Below are positions 1 to 8,308 of a stretch of DNA of 49,047 nucleotides, piece after piece. How positions within the stretch are numbered: position 1 is the stretch's first letter; each line of letters begins with the position of its first letter. The notes under the pieces are model-generated. The model searched no databases. It worked only from the letters and a program-made list of their open reading frames with translations, and was not told the DNA's origin. A program made the position numbers and the translations under genes. Source of the stretch: an uncultured Prevotellaceae bacterium. GTDB taxonomy: Bacteria > Bacteroidota > Bacteroidia > Bacteroidales > Bacteroidaceae. The stretch is from positions 1 through 49,047 of the forward strand of contig CADCCB010000019.1 of NCBI GenBank assembly GCA_902799905.1, given 5' to 3'.

Positions 1-11
1 TTGGTTTTACT

Positions 12-185
12 GAAAGAAATGCCTTCTTTCTTTTATTCCGATGCTTCGCAGCCTCCGTCCGGATGCTTTGCAACCTCCGTTCCGATGCTTCCTTAGGGGG
101 GTAAGGAAGCATTCCTTCGACTGAAAGGAAGCATTCCTTCGAGTGTTGCAAAGCATCGGAACGGGGCGTAGATGACGTTCGGATG
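12..185. repeat. Composite hairpin repeat element, copy A
   Basis: Two 22-nt direct repeats (39-60 and 61-82) lead into a perfect 9-bp stem, GCTTCCTTA (87-95) with TAAGGAAGC (102-110), closed by a loop of six G. An 18-nt block at 103-120 is repeated at 125-142. GATGCTTTGCAAC (62-74) is the exact reverse complement of 145-157, and CGTTCCGATGC (78-88) of 153-163, so alternative long-range stems are possible. GGGGCGTAG follows at 163-171. The same layout, with the loop on the opposite strand (six C), recurs at 35251-35398. Noncoding; the function is unknown. Confidence 0.8.
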
Positions 186-487
186 ATTTATAGTCCTTTT
201 TTTTGCGCCCCAGAGGTTACTCAGTTACTCACTTACTCAATTAGGACATCTAAGTTTTTCACTTTTCCACTTTTTCACTTCGGACATTTATGTTTATGGA
301 CATGTAGGTTCTAAGTTACCCATTTACCCACTTACCCACCTATGACAGGAAGGTTTTTTCCTGGTGGATGGTGGATGGAGGAGGGTGGATGGAGGATAGA
401 CCAGCAGGCGGATACTAGGCAAAAACTAGAAAATCTTGCAATCTTGCATTCTTGCACATGGTGTTTCCCTAAGAAGGAAAGAAATGC
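186..487. other. Noncoding, low-complexity stretch
   Basis: No gene seen. The stretch is made of short imperfect tandem words: TTACTCA-type repeats (219-241), CACTTTT-type repeats (259-281), ACCCA-type repeats (316-341), GGTGGATGG-type repeats (362-393) and ATCTTGCA-type repeats (431-457). The 13-mer GAAAGAAATGCCT at 477-489 is an exact copy of 12-24, so the whole noncoding block is bracketed by the same word. Confidence 0.6.
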
Positions 488-521
488 CTAATTATTATAT
501 ATTATAATATATAATAATTAG
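488..521. repeat. 34-bp perfect palindrome
   Basis: Positions 488-521 equal their own reverse complement base for base (CTAATTATTATATATT and its mirror, centred between 504 and 505). Apart from the terminal C and G the sequence is all A and T. It could extrude as a cruciform, be a dyad binding site, or form a terminator-like RNA hairpin. It lies directly upstream of the truncated frame ending at 714. Confidence 0.85.
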
Positions 522-714
522 TACTAATAATGAGAGTATTGTGGATCGTTGTAATCTTCCTGGCACTAACAGGAAATATGCGCATCATTTTATCATCAAG
601 AATCCTCACGTCTTTGATGAACCAATCCTGAATCATACTGTTGGTAGCAAATTCTATGAGGTAAAAGAGGTGACTCCTGAGAACATGCCAGCATCACATC
701 AAGTAAAATTATAA
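508..714 (+). pseudogene. C-terminal remnant of an unidentified gene
   Basis: An open frame runs from just after an in-frame TAA (505-507) to TAA at 712-714. Its first codons fall inside the AT palindrome and it has no convincing start; ATG appears only near the end, while GTG at 541 is possible. The readable part, about 58 residues, contains KYAHHFIIKNPHVFDEP and ends in PASHQVKL. It looks like protein rather than noise, but I cannot assign a family. The NP..F.EPI pattern vaguely recalls EVE/ASCH-type domains, which I do not rely on. It ends 20 nt before the TerB-like gene, as in an operon. It is probably the 3' end of a gene cut off by the upstream repeat region. Confidence 0.4.
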
Positions 715-734
715 TCTCCTAATTGTTGTAAACT

Positions 735-1195
735 ATGAGAGAACTAAATCCGCACATCGAGTTGCAGCATATGCTTGCGCAACAAATCTTCAATGCTTTA
801 CAAGGTGAAGTAACAGAAGATATTCGTCAGAAATCTTATTCATTTCTCAGATGGACGGAAAGCGAGACAAGGTTGAAGAAGACTTCATTATCAAAGAACT
901 TGCTGCATATAGTCTATTCCCATACAAGGACTTGAAACGAGTTGAGAAAAGTGATGTTGTTAGTACTCTCAATAATTCAATAAAGAATATTCTTGAAATG
1001 GCTCCAGATTTGAAGAGTGAACTCCTAAACTACTTCGTAAATATGGCTTTCGCAGATGGAATTCTTGACGAAAAAGAACTGGCACTCATCTATGACTTTG
1101 GTGATAAACTTGGGTATGTTGAAAGCGAAATAGCAGAATTTATGTGTAACAAGGTTAGGAAAGAATTCAAACCTAATGTCACTGCGTTGAAATAA
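735..1195 (+). pseudogene. TerB-like protein, frame-broken
   Basis: Two overlapping frames together read as one protein. The first starts at ATG 735 (MRELNPHIELQHMLAQQ) and is sensible to about position 848. The second continues in the -1 frame from about 848 to TAA at 1195. The second contains DGKRDKVEEDFIIKELAAY and then FADGILDEKELALIYDFG, two helical acidic repeats typical of the TerB/tellurite-resistance-like fold. A one-base deletion near 840-850 would explain the break. Left alone, the second frame could start at ATG 851 and give a 114-residue TerB-like protein. I see no classical slippery heptamer, so programmed frameshifting is unlikely. The role of the family is poorly defined. Confidence 0.55.
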
Positions 1196-1265
1196 GAGAT
1201 CAAAACGCAGGTAAAACGATTCGATTAAGACTTTTACTTTTAGAGTCTTTTCATGATGCGCCATA

Positions 1266-1349
1266 ACAACTGATTTCACGGATTTTCGAATTTTACCATA
1301 CTGATAATTAGTAACTTGGAAAATCCGTTTAATCCGTGAAATCAGTTGT
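1266..1349. repeat. 19-bp perfect inverted repeat
   Basis: ACAACTGATTTCACGGATT at 1266-1284 is the exact reverse complement of 1331-1349, with a 46-nt spacer that contains the further fragment AAATCCG (1321-1327). It sits between the TerB-like remnant (plus strand) and the 3' end of the dehydrogenase gene (minus strand). It could fold in RNA from either strand, so it may terminate both transcripts, though it lacks a clean T-tract. The CACGGATT word resembles a repeat I recall as widespread in bacterial intergenic regions. Confidence 0.75.
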
Positions 1350-1390
1350 CGTTAATTATGCCAGCCCTCTTTTTTGTGTGTTGATAGAAC

Positions 1391-2140
1391 CTATTTCCTC
1401 ACGATGACGCTGCCGCTGGCCTGATGGGTGGCCAGGATGAGCACCTCGGCTATCTGGACGTGAGCGGGAGCATTGGCAGCATAGACGGCAACATCGGCAA
1501 TGTCGTCGCCAGTCAGAGGGGTGATGCCCTTATAGACATTGGAGGCACGAGCGGTGTCTCCATGAAAGCGAATGTTGCTGAAGTTGGTCTCTACAAGGCC
1601 GGGCTTCAGGTTGGTGACGCGGATAGCCGTATTGGCCACGTCGATGCGGAGCCCGTCGGACAGGGCCTTCACGGCAGCCTTCGTGGCACAATAGACATTG
1701 CCGCCAGCGTAGGCAGCATCGCCAGCCACAGAACCGACATTGATGATGTGACCGCTATTACGCTCCACCATGCTAGGAACAATGAGGCGCGTCATGGTCA
1801 GGAGGCCCATGATGTTGGTGTCAATCATCGTTTCCCAGTCATCGGGGTTGCCCTCGTATTCAGGCTCCAGACCCAGGGCGAGACCGGCATTATTGACTAG
1901 TACGTCGATGCTTTTCCACTCGGCAGGAAGGCTGGCGATGGCGGTCTTGGCCACCGCGCGGTCTCTCACGTCGAAAGCCAATGTCAGCACCTGAGTATCT
2001 TTCAACTCGTTCTTGATTTCGGCCAGACGCTGCTCGTTCCTGCCAGTCAGTATCAACTTGTCGCCATTCTCAGCGAACTTTCTTGCACAAGCCAGTCCGA
2101 TTCCGCTCGTGGCTCCTGTGATTAAAACGATCTTATTCAT
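1391..2140 (-). CDS. Short-chain dehydrogenase/reductase (YdfG-like)
   Basis: A 249-residue classical SDR. Visible signatures are the cofactor-binding TGATSGIG (residues 8-15), NNAG (83-86), the catalytic Ser137 and the YCATK box (Tyr150, Lys154). The basic/Arg pattern after strand 2 (TGRN) suggests NADP. Closest remembered family is YdfG, which oxidises L-allo-threonine, serine or 3-hydroxypropionate; the exact substrate here is not proven. I chose ATG at 2140 (MNKIVLITG) because an upstream in-frame ATG would add 13 non-conserved residues and overlap the preceding gene. The gene lies 13 nt after the CotH-like gene and may be cotranscribed with it. Confidence 0.88.
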   Translation of the reverse strand: MNKIVLITGATSGIGLACARKFAENGDKLILTGRNEQRLAEIKNELKDTQVLTLAFDVRDRAVAKTAIASLPAEWKSIDVLVNNAGLALGLEPEYEGNPDDWETMIDTNIMGLLTMTRLIVPSMVERNSGHIINVGSVAGDAAYAGGNVYCATKAAVKALSDGLRIDVANTAIRVTNLKPGLVETNFSNIRFHGDTARASNVYKGITPLTGDDIADVAVYAANAPAHVQIAEVLILATHQASGSVIVRK

Positions 2141-2153
2141 GGATGCTTGGTTC

Positions 2154-5057
2154 TTACTTGATGACGACCTTACGGCCATTGATGATATAGATGCCGGCAG
2201 GTAGGCTGTAGAACTGACGGGTGGTGCCGACCTTCTGTCCGCTCAGGTTGTAGATATCCTGAACCTTGTCAGTCAGGGTCGCGGTGTCGATGCCTGAAGG
2301 CAGTTCGTCGATGGCGAAGCGCTGGGTGTCGAGGTAGTTCATGCGGCGCGTGAACCAGTCGGTGAGATAGTTCATCTCATCGTCGAAGTCGAGGCTGAGA
2401 CGGGAGATGTCCGTATCGCCGTTCCATTTGTCGTATTCCCGCTGGGCAGCACCACAATGCTTGAAGCGTTCGAGATAGGTGCTGAAGCGACTGAGGATGC
2501 TCTCGGTGGCGAGGAAGTTGCTGCGGAGGTCACGATAGCGCATGCGCACCTGCATGTTGAAGTCATCGGCATCTGTGTCGCGCAGGCGCTTGAAGAGGTT
2601 GTAGTCACCATGTTCGTAGCGCGTGATGAACTGGGTATAGTCCTGTTCGGGACCGAGGAAACTCTGGTGGAAATACTGGTCGCTCCAGCGCTGGCCGCAG
2701 GTGGCATCCATGTCCCAGACGGCGAAGGTGATGCGCTTGTCGGTCTGCTTGTCGTAGCAACCGAAGAACATGTTCTTGCCGTGGTTGTCGGTAGAGAGGA
2801 TGGTCTCCATCAGGATGTAGTAGTCGATGACGACGGGCAGGTCGAAATACTCGGCAATGTGCTGACGGAACTCTGTGTCGGTAGAGTGGCACACGAAGTC
2901 GACGGCATTGTAGAGCGTGCTCCAGTCGGTCTGGTTGCCATAGTCTTCGAAGTCGGGATATTTCACCTCGAACTTGTCCCACATCTCGCTTTTGGCGTTG
3001 GGGTCGGAGAGGAAGTCCTTGGGATAGTAACTGCCGTCGGGACGGGTGCCCATGAGCGTGGCATAGGTCCAGTCTTTCGACTTCCACAACTGTCCGTGCA
3101 CGGTCTCTGCGGCCTCGTCGTATTTCTTCAGTTTCATCTGCTTGCGGTCCATGTTCTCGGTCATGCAGTAGATGCCGCGATACTCGTCGTTGAGAATCAG
3201 TTCGACAAACTGGCCGTGGGTGCCAGTAGCGGCTTTCTTCTCCTTGTCAATATAGTAGGGCGGGGTGGAGTAGTCGTTCCACAGGTCGGTGAGCACGCGG
3301 TTGCGGATGCGGCTCATGTCAACCTGGCACGATTCCAGAATCCAGGAGTTGTCGTTGCGCAGGCCGAAGAATTTCCGCTCCAGTTTGTTGCCCTGGGCAT
3401 CCTTGAGTTTCACGTGGTAGTTGCGCTTGTGCTTGTCGTTGCCGTTGGTGATGCCTCCGCGCCACTTGGCCTTCATCTGCATGGTCTCAGCCACCTGCTC
3501 GTCGGAGGGCTCGATCACGCGGATATAGCCGTCGCTATAGTCGTTGTTGAAGGTGCCATAGATCTTCACCACGGGCAGGGCCGTGAATGTGATTTTGTGC
3601 GTCACGGTGCTTGTGCCATTGCTCACAGAGAGGGTATAGTTGGTGCCTGCAGCCATGTTGCGGAAACGGTAGGTGGAACCGGAAGCCACTTCCGTGCCGT
3701 TGATCTTCAGGTTGCCCCAGCCGTCGGCTTTGTCGTAAGTGATCTTGGCGGTATAGTCCGTGCCGAAGTTCGACTCATCGGTGCTGGCCAGATAGATATT
3801 GATGGACTCGGCATAGGCAGGCGAAGTGCCGTCGATGCAAAGGTTCTTGAGCGCCCTGGCCACAGGGTCGACTTTGGGGAAGTTGGCCACGCTCTTGCGC
3901 AAGGCCTCCAGGGCATCGAAGTCATCGCCACACGCGGCTATCATCGTGGTGATATCGTCTGGACTGTAGAAGTCGAGCAATGCCGCACGCACTTTCTCTT
4001 TCTCGCCGTTGATGAGGTCGGTCTCGCTGCCCTGATAGTAAAGCGCGAAATTATCGACGGCCACCCAGTTGGCATTGGTATTCTTGATGCGAATGCCGAG
4101 GGTGGCTTCACCATTGCTGCCAACGGTGAAGTTGACGGTATAGCGTTTGGGCTGCTCGTTGGCTGTGCCGGCCTCAGTCTGTTGGTCGTTGGCAAAAAGC
4201 CATACACCATAGCCAGTCTCTTCGCTCACGCTATTATACCAGGAGTTGGCTGCCTGTCTTACGGCAATGATGTCGGAAGTCAGCACATACTGGCCTTGCG
4301 GCAGATTGTTGAGCGTCTGACTGAGAGTGTGGTCAGGAAGTGCTCCATCTGAACTACTTCTCCACCGCTCAAGGAATGGTGACACGACAGATGCATTACC
4401 ATTATGGTAGTTACCAAAGCCAGGGTCGGTCCATCCGTCACCCACAAACATCCAGTTGTCTGGTGACTCGGCAGTAGCCTCCAACCATGACGACACATCG
4501 TAGCCATCTACGGTGACTGGCATCTCTGTTTTCTCTGTCACCTGCTTGCCCTGCTCGTCGTATATGACAAATTGCTGGTTATTGTTGGCAGAATTATTGT
4601 TGGAATAGGTGCCCACGCAGTAACTCGATGTGCGCACATCCCAGATATGGTCGTTCTGCTGAATGTTGCGAATGGCATAGACGCCATCGCTCTGCTGCGA
4701 GAAGAGCCACAGGGAGAGGTCGCCGTTCATGGCATCGGTCATGCTGACATAGCGGAGCAATTGGGGCGAGTCCTGACGCTGGCCGTCGTAGGTGACGTAT
4801 TTCCCCGTCTTGGCGTTCTTGATGGAATAGTAGCCCTCTCTCTCCTCTGTGAGAATCCAATAGTTTTCGTCGTTGGTGGTAAACCTGGAGAGATAGTACA
4901 GGGGGGTGTTCTGACCAGCAGTAGCACCATCGGTGACACAACCCTCAGTAAAAAGGGTGCAAACGATGCGGTAACGCATGCCGGACTGGATGTCGGGCTT
5001 GGCGAAAAGGCTTAAGGAAATAGTTGTGAATAGCAGTAATAGTAGTAGTTTTCTCAT
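2154..5057 (-). CDS. Secreted CotH-kinase-fold protein with type IX sorting tail
   Basis: About 967 residues. It begins with a signal peptide (MRKLLLLLLFTTISLSLFA) followed by a ricin- or galactose-binding-like beta region. A CotH kinase domain occupies roughly the second half of the protein: GLRNDNSWILESC, NDEYRGIYCMTENMDRKQ, TDNHGKNMFF near residue 756 and WDMDATCG near 780, the last two resembling catalytic and metal-binding segments of atypical kinases. The last ~36 residues (DIYNLSGQKV...LPAGIYIINGRK) match a type IX secretion C-terminal sorting domain, which predicts export to the cell surface. CotH proteins phosphorylate spore-coat proteins in Bacillus; the substrate in a non-sporing Bacteroidales cell is unknown. 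ATG 5057 was chosen because the signal peptide starts there. Confidence 0.85.
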   Translation of the reverse strand: MRKLLLLLLFTTISLSLFAKPDIQSGMRYRIVCTLFTEGCVTDGATAGQNTPLYYLSRFTTNDENYWILTEEREGYYSIKNAKTGKYVTYDGQRQDSPQLLRYVSMTDAMNGDLSLWLFSQQSDGVYAIRNIQQNDHIWDVRTSSYCVGTYSNNNSANNNQQFVIYDEQGKQVTEKTEMPVTVDGYDVSSWLEATAESPDNWMFVGDGWTDPGFGNYHNGNASVVSPFLERWRSSSDGALPDHTLSQTLNNLPQGQYVLTSDIIAVRQAANSWYNSVSEETGYGVWLFANDQQTEAGTANEQPKRYTVNFTVGSNGEATLGIRIKNTNANWVAVDNFALYYQGSETDLINGEKEKVRAALLDFYSPDDITTMIAACGDDFDALEALRKSVANFPKVDPVARALKNLCIDGTSPAYAESINIYLASTDESNFGTDYTAKITYDKADGWGNLKINGTEVASGSTYRFRNMAAGTNYTLSVSNGTSTVTHKITFTALPVVKIYGTFNNDYSDGYIRVIEPSDEQVAETMQMKAKWRGGITNGNDKHKRNYHVKLKDAQGNKLERKFFGLRNDNSWILESCQVDMSRIRNRVLTDLWNDYSTPPYYIDKEKKAATGTHGQFVELILNDEYRGIYCMTENMDRKQMKLKKYDEAAETVHGQLWKSKDWTYATLMGTRPDGSYYPKDFLSDPNAKSEMWDKFEVKYPDFEDYGNQTDWSTLYNAVDFVCHSTDTEFRQHIAEYFDLPVVIDYYILMETILSTDNHGKNMFFGCYDKQTDKRITFAVWDMDATCGQRWSDQYFHQSFLGPEQDYTQFITRYEHGDYNLFKRLRDTDADDFNMQVRMRYRDLRSNFLATESILSRFSTYLERFKHCGAAQREYDKWNGDTDISRLSLDFDDEMNYLTDWFTRRMNYLDTQRFAIDELPSGIDTATLTDKVQDIYNLSGQKVGTTRQFYSLPAGIYIINGRKVVIK

Positions 5058-5092
5058 GTTGTTGGAATAGTAGTGGAAGGGAAAAAGAGAAA

Positions 5093-5128
5093 GTGGAGGA
5101 TGGTTGCAGACAGACAGCCATCCTCCAC
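5093..5128 (-). terminator. Probable glyA terminator
   Basis: An 11-bp perfect stem, GTGGAGGATGG (5093-5103) with CCATCCTCCAC (5118-5128), lies 12 nt after the glyA stop. On the minus strand it is followed by a pyrimidine run (TTTCTCTTTTTCCC). It separates glyA from the CotH-like gene. Confidence 0.75.
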
Positions 5129-5140
5129 CCACAGTCAACC

Positions 5141-6421
5141 TTAATAGGCGAAGAGAGGATATTCTTTCATCTTGTCATTGACGCGCTGGCGAACGCTGGC
5201 AATGACTTCAGGATTCTCAGGATCGTTGAGCACCTCCTCGATCCAGGCGGCAATCTGCACCATCAGGTCTTCCTTGGCACCACGGGTGGTGATGGCAGGT
5301 GTGCCTAGACGGATACCACTGGTCTGGAAGGCCGAGCGTGAATCGAAGGGAACCATATTCTTGTTCACCGTGATATCGGCAGCCACGAGGGCGTTCTCAG
5401 CAACCTTACCAGTCAGATCGGGATATTTCGAACGGAGGTCGACAAGCATGGAGTGGTTGTCAGTACCGCCGGAGACAATGCCGAAGCCGCGCTTCACCAG
5501 TTCCTCTGCCAGTACCTTGGCGTTCTTCTGAACCTGCTTGGCCCACTCCTTGAACTCGGGCTGCAGAGCCTCGCCGAAGGCTACGGCCTTGGCAGCGATG
5601 ACATGCTCCAGCGGACCACCTTGCTGTCCGGGGAAAACGGCAGAGTTGAGCAGGGCAGACATCATCTTTACCTCACCCTTAGGAGTCTTCAGACCCCAGG
5701 GGTTCTGGAAGTCCTTACCCATCAGGATGATACCGCCACGAGGACCACGCAGAGTCTTATGGGTGGTAGAGGTCACGATGTGTGCATACTTGACAGGGTT
5801 CTCCAGCAGACCGGCAGCAATCAGACCTGCGGGGTGTGCCATGTCGATCATGAGCAGGGCACCAACCTTGTCGGCAATCTCGCGCATGCGCTTGTAGTCC
5901 CACTCGCGGCTGTAGGCAGAGCCACCGCCAATGATCAGTTTGGGCTTGTGCTGCAGGGCCAGTTGCTCCATCTCGTCGTAGTCCACACGACCAGTCTCCT
6001 TGTTCAGGTTGTAGCCAACGGGCTTGTAGAGGATACCGCTGGTGTTGACCAGCGAACCATGTGAGAGGTGACCGCCATGAGCCAGGTTCAGACCCATGAA
6101 GGTGTCGCCGGGCTGCAGCACAGCCAGCAGAACGGCAGCGTTGGCCTGTGCGCCAGAGTGAGGCTGCACGTTGGCATACTCGGCATCAAACAGTTTGCAG
6201 ACGCGCTCGATGGCCAGTTTCTCCACCTCGTCCACCACTTGACAGCCGCCGTAGTAGCGCTTGCCAGGATAGCCCTCAGCATACTTGTTGGTCAGGTAGG
6301 AGCCCATAGCCTCCATTACCTGGTCGCTTACGAAGTTCTCCGAAGCGATGAGTTCAATACCCTTCAACTGGCGCTGGTGCTCGCGCTCAATCAGTTCAAA
6401 CACCGTGTTGTCTCTTTTCAT
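5141..6421 (-). CDS. glyA: Serine hydroxymethyltransferase
   Basis: 426 residues, the usual length. The enzyme interconverts serine and glycine with tetrahydrofolate and supplies one-carbon units; it is a cytosolic PLP enzyme. Visible landmarks are IELIASENF (22-30), [13 protein letters not shown] (47-59), the cofactor residues Asp193 and His196 in [10 protein letters not shown], and the Schiff-base Lys222 in [17 protein letters not shown] 6421 ([10 protein letters not shown]) was chosen; the 21 residues readable upstream are not conserved and overlap the promoter. The gene has its own promoter and a strong downstream hairpin, so it appears monocistronic. Confidence 0.97.
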   Translation of the reverse strand: MKRDNTVFELIEREHQRQLKGIELIASENFVSDQVMEAMGSYLTNKYAEGYPGKRYYGGCQVVDEVEKLAIERVCKLFDAEYANVQPHSGAQANAAVLLAVLQPGDTFMGLNLAHGGHLSHGSLVNTSGILYKPVGYNLNKETGRVDYDEMEQLALQHKPKLIIGGGSAYSREWDYKRMREIADKVGALLMIDMAHPAGLIAAGLLENPVKYAHIVTSTTHKTLRGPRGGIILMGKDFQNPWGLKTPKGEVKMMSALLNSAVFPGQQGGPLEHVIAAKAVAFGEALQPEFKEWAKQVQKNAKVLAEELVKRGFGIVSGGTDNHSMLVDLRSKYPDLTGKVAENALVAADITVNKNMVPFDSRSAFQTSGIRLGTPAITTRGAKEDLMVQIAAWIEEVLNDPENPEVIASVRQRVNDKMKEYPLFAY

Positions 6422-6481
6422 TTTTGCTTTTTTATTGGGTTGGTTTAATTGAATGTGCGTAAAAAATACACTTTGTGGGTG

Positions 6482-6489
6482 CAAAGGTA
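6482..6489 (-). promoter_or_regulatory. glyA promoter, -7 box
   Basis: TACCTTTG on the minus strand, followed by CACC, matches the Bacteroidota -7 consensus TAnnTTTG. It lies 60 nt upstream of the glyA ATG. No clear TTTG is seen at -33. Confidence 0.7.
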
Positions 6490-6519
6490 ATCATTTTATG
6501 TGAAAAGAGAATAGCGAAA

Positions 6520-6587
6520 AGTGAAGAATTTGCGACCGCCATTGATTTTTTTTGATTTTTTAGAAGTGCGGTAACAAATTCTCCACT
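6520..6587. repeat. Dispersed inverted repeat (AGTGAA...ACCGC family), copy 1
   Basis: The left arm 6520-6539 and the reverse complement of the right arm 6568-6587 agree at 17 of 20 positions. The loop is T-rich (6541-6561). The same arms occur at 33418-33437 and 33477-33496. This copy lies between the cobW-like 3' end and the glyA promoter. Confidence 0.8.
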
Positions 6588-6607
6588 TTACGACATCCTA
6601 TTTCACC

Positions 6608-7837
6608 TTATGACAGACAGGCGTCCAATTCGCTCTGAATCAGTTCCTTGTCAAGATGCTGGCCGATGAAGACCAGTTTCTGCATGCGGTCGCCATACTG
6701 CTCGTCCCAGTCACGGCGCAGGGCCGGGTCTCGTTCCATCATCTGTGCCAGTTCGTCCTTTGGCATCGTGGCGAACCATTGTCCGGCCTGCCGGATGCTG
6801 ACCTGCTTGCCTGCCTGTTCGAAGAGGTAGCACATGTCTCGTTCGTCATCGAAATAGCAGATGCCCTTGGCACGGATGATTCCTTTGGGCCACTTGCTTG
6901 CCACGAACTCGTCGAATAGTCCCAGCACAAAGGGGCGACGGGCATAGTAGACAAAAGTGCCGATGCCATATTCCTCGGCTTCGCCCTCATCGTCATGATG
7001 GTGATGATGGTGGTGGTGATCATGCTCATGGTGCTCGTCGTGCTCATGATGCTCGTGATGTTCATCATGCTCGTCATCATCATCGTCGTCTTCGTCTTCT
7101 TCGTGATGACGTTCCACCTCCTGAATCCATGTGGCCGAGGTGGCAACCTTGTCGAAGTCGAACATGCCTGTGTTCAGGATCTTGTCGAAATCCACGTCGC
7201 CATAGTTGCACTCAATGATTTCTGCCTTGGGTTGCAGCGTTCGCACAATCTGGCGGATGCGTCCAAGTTCGTTTGGCGTCACCTCAGCAGCCTTGTTCAA
7301 CAGAACGATGTTGCAGAACTCTATCTGCTGGATGACCAGGTTCTCGATGTCCTCTTCATCGATGTCTGGACGTGTCAGTTGCAGGCCACCGTCAAACTCA
7401 TCGCGCATGCGCAGGGCATCAACCACGGTGACGATACAGTCGAGACGTGGATAGCCCACCTTGATGAGGTCAGCATCCATAGCGGGGATGCTGCAGATGG
7501 TCTGGGCGATGGGGCCTGGCTCACAGATTCCGCTAGCCTCGATGACGATATAGTCGAAACGCTGCATCTGGATGATGTCCTGCAGTTGTTTCACCAGATC
7601 CATCTTCAGCGTACAGCAGATGCAGCCGTTCTGCAGGGCCACCAGACTATCGTCCTGTTGGTTGACGATGCCACCTTTCTGTATGAGGTCGGCATCGATG
7701 TTCACCTCGCCGATATCGTTAACGATAACAGCAAACCTGATGCCGCGCTCGTTGCCCAGTATTCGGTTCAGTAATGTTGTCTTTCCGCTGCCCAGATAAC
7801 CTGTCAGCAGCAGTACGGGAGTCTCTTTTACAGACAT
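6608..7837 (-). CDS. CobW/COG0523-family GTPase, probable zinc metallochaperone
   Basis: 409 residues. The N-terminal G domain has a Walker A motif GYLGSGKT (13-20) and the family's metal-binding CICC motif (72-75), with NKAAE as the guanine-specificity region. A very acidic, histidine-rich segment (about 244-285) precedes a C-terminal CobW domain (IGTFVYYARRPF). COG0523 proteins are GTP-dependent metal chaperones; His-rich members usually handle zinc, while others serve cobalt or nitrile hydratase. The gene starts 15 nt after pyrI, whose product is a zinc-containing subunit, so the pair may be functionally linked (inference). No Zur-type operator was recognised. Confidence 0.88.
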   Translation of the reverse strand: MSVKETPVLLLTGYLGSGKTTLLNRILGNERGIRFAVIVNDIGEVNIDADLIQKGGIVNQQDDSLVALQNGCICCTLKMDLVKQLQDIIQMQRFDYIVIEASGICEPGPIAQTICSIPAMDADLIKVGYPRLDCIVTVVDALRMRDEFDGGLQLTRPDIDEEDIENLVIQQIEFCNIVLLNKAAEVTPNELGRIRQIVRTLQPKAEIIECNYGDVDFDKILNTGMFDFDKVATSATWIQEVERHHEEDEDDDDDDEHDEHHEHHEHDEHHEHDHHHHHHHHDDEGEAEEYGIGTFVYYARRPFVLGLFDEFVASKWPKGIIRAKGICYFDDERDMCYLFEQAGKQVSIRQAGQWFATMPKDELAQMMERDPALRRDWDEQYGDRMQKLVFIGQHLDKELIQSELDACLS

Positions 7838-7852
7838 AATTCTAAATTTTAA

Positions 7853-8308
7853 TTACACCAGTTCCACTTTGTTGATATCCTGTTCTTTTTCACAATAATG
7901 GCAAGTCAAGATGTTGCCGGTAACATGGAAATAGGTGTCCATTGGTTCGTTGTTGGTGATGCATTTTGGATTGTTGCACTTCACGATACCACGAATCTCG
8001 CTGGGCGTCTCGACAGTCTTCTTCTCCACCACCTCGTAGTCACGAATGATATTCAGGATGACGTTTGGGGCTACGACAGACAAGCGTGAAATCTCATCGT
8101 CGGTGAAAAACTTGTCGCTCACTTTGATAATGCCCTTATTTCCAACCTTTTGCGACGGATAGTTAAAACCAATGGTAACAGGCGTCTTCAAATCGAAAAG
8201 GCCTAACAAACTGGCCACCTGATAGGTCTTGTCTGCGGGAATATGGTCAATCACGGTGCCGTGCTCAATGGCAGCAACCAGGCGTTCTTTCTTATTCATT
8301 GTCTTCAT
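7853..8308 (-). CDS. pyrI: Aspartate carbamoyltransferase regulatory chain
   Basis: 151 residues, the usual size. It binds nucleotide effectors and holds catalytic trimers together in the ATCase holoenzyme. The N-terminal allosteric half contains [21 protein letters not shown]; the C-terminal zinc domain has four cysteines (C111, C116, C136, C139 in CNNPKC and CHYC). Its ATG overlaps the pyrB TGA as ATGA, so translation is probably coupled. A second ATG three codons later (MNKKERL) is an equally plausible start. Confidence 0.96.
   Translation of the reverse strand: MKTMNKKERLVAAIEHGTVIDHIPADKTYQVASLLGLFDLKTPVTIGFNYPSQKVGNKGIIKVSDKFFTDDEISRLSVVAPNVILNIIRDYEVVEKKTVETPSEIRGIVKCNNPKCITNNEPMDTYFHVTGNILTCHYCEKEQDINKVELV

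Noticed and set aside
840-855. Programmed -1 frameshift in the TerB-like gene
   Set aside because: No X XXY YYZ slippery heptamer and no obvious downstream pseudoknot; a simple one-base deletion explains the break better.
2457-4352. Long plus-strand open frame of 631 codons opposite the CotH-like gene
   Set aside because: It mirrors the minus-strand gene exactly, has a compositionally odd Val/Glu/Gly-rich product, and no motifs. The opposite strand has a signal peptide, CotH core and sorting tail.
6995-7774. Plus-strand hydrophobic frame (MMVMMVVVIMLMV...)
   Set aside because: It is the antisense reading of the His/Asp tract of the CobW-like gene, which produces artificial Met/Val/Ile runs.
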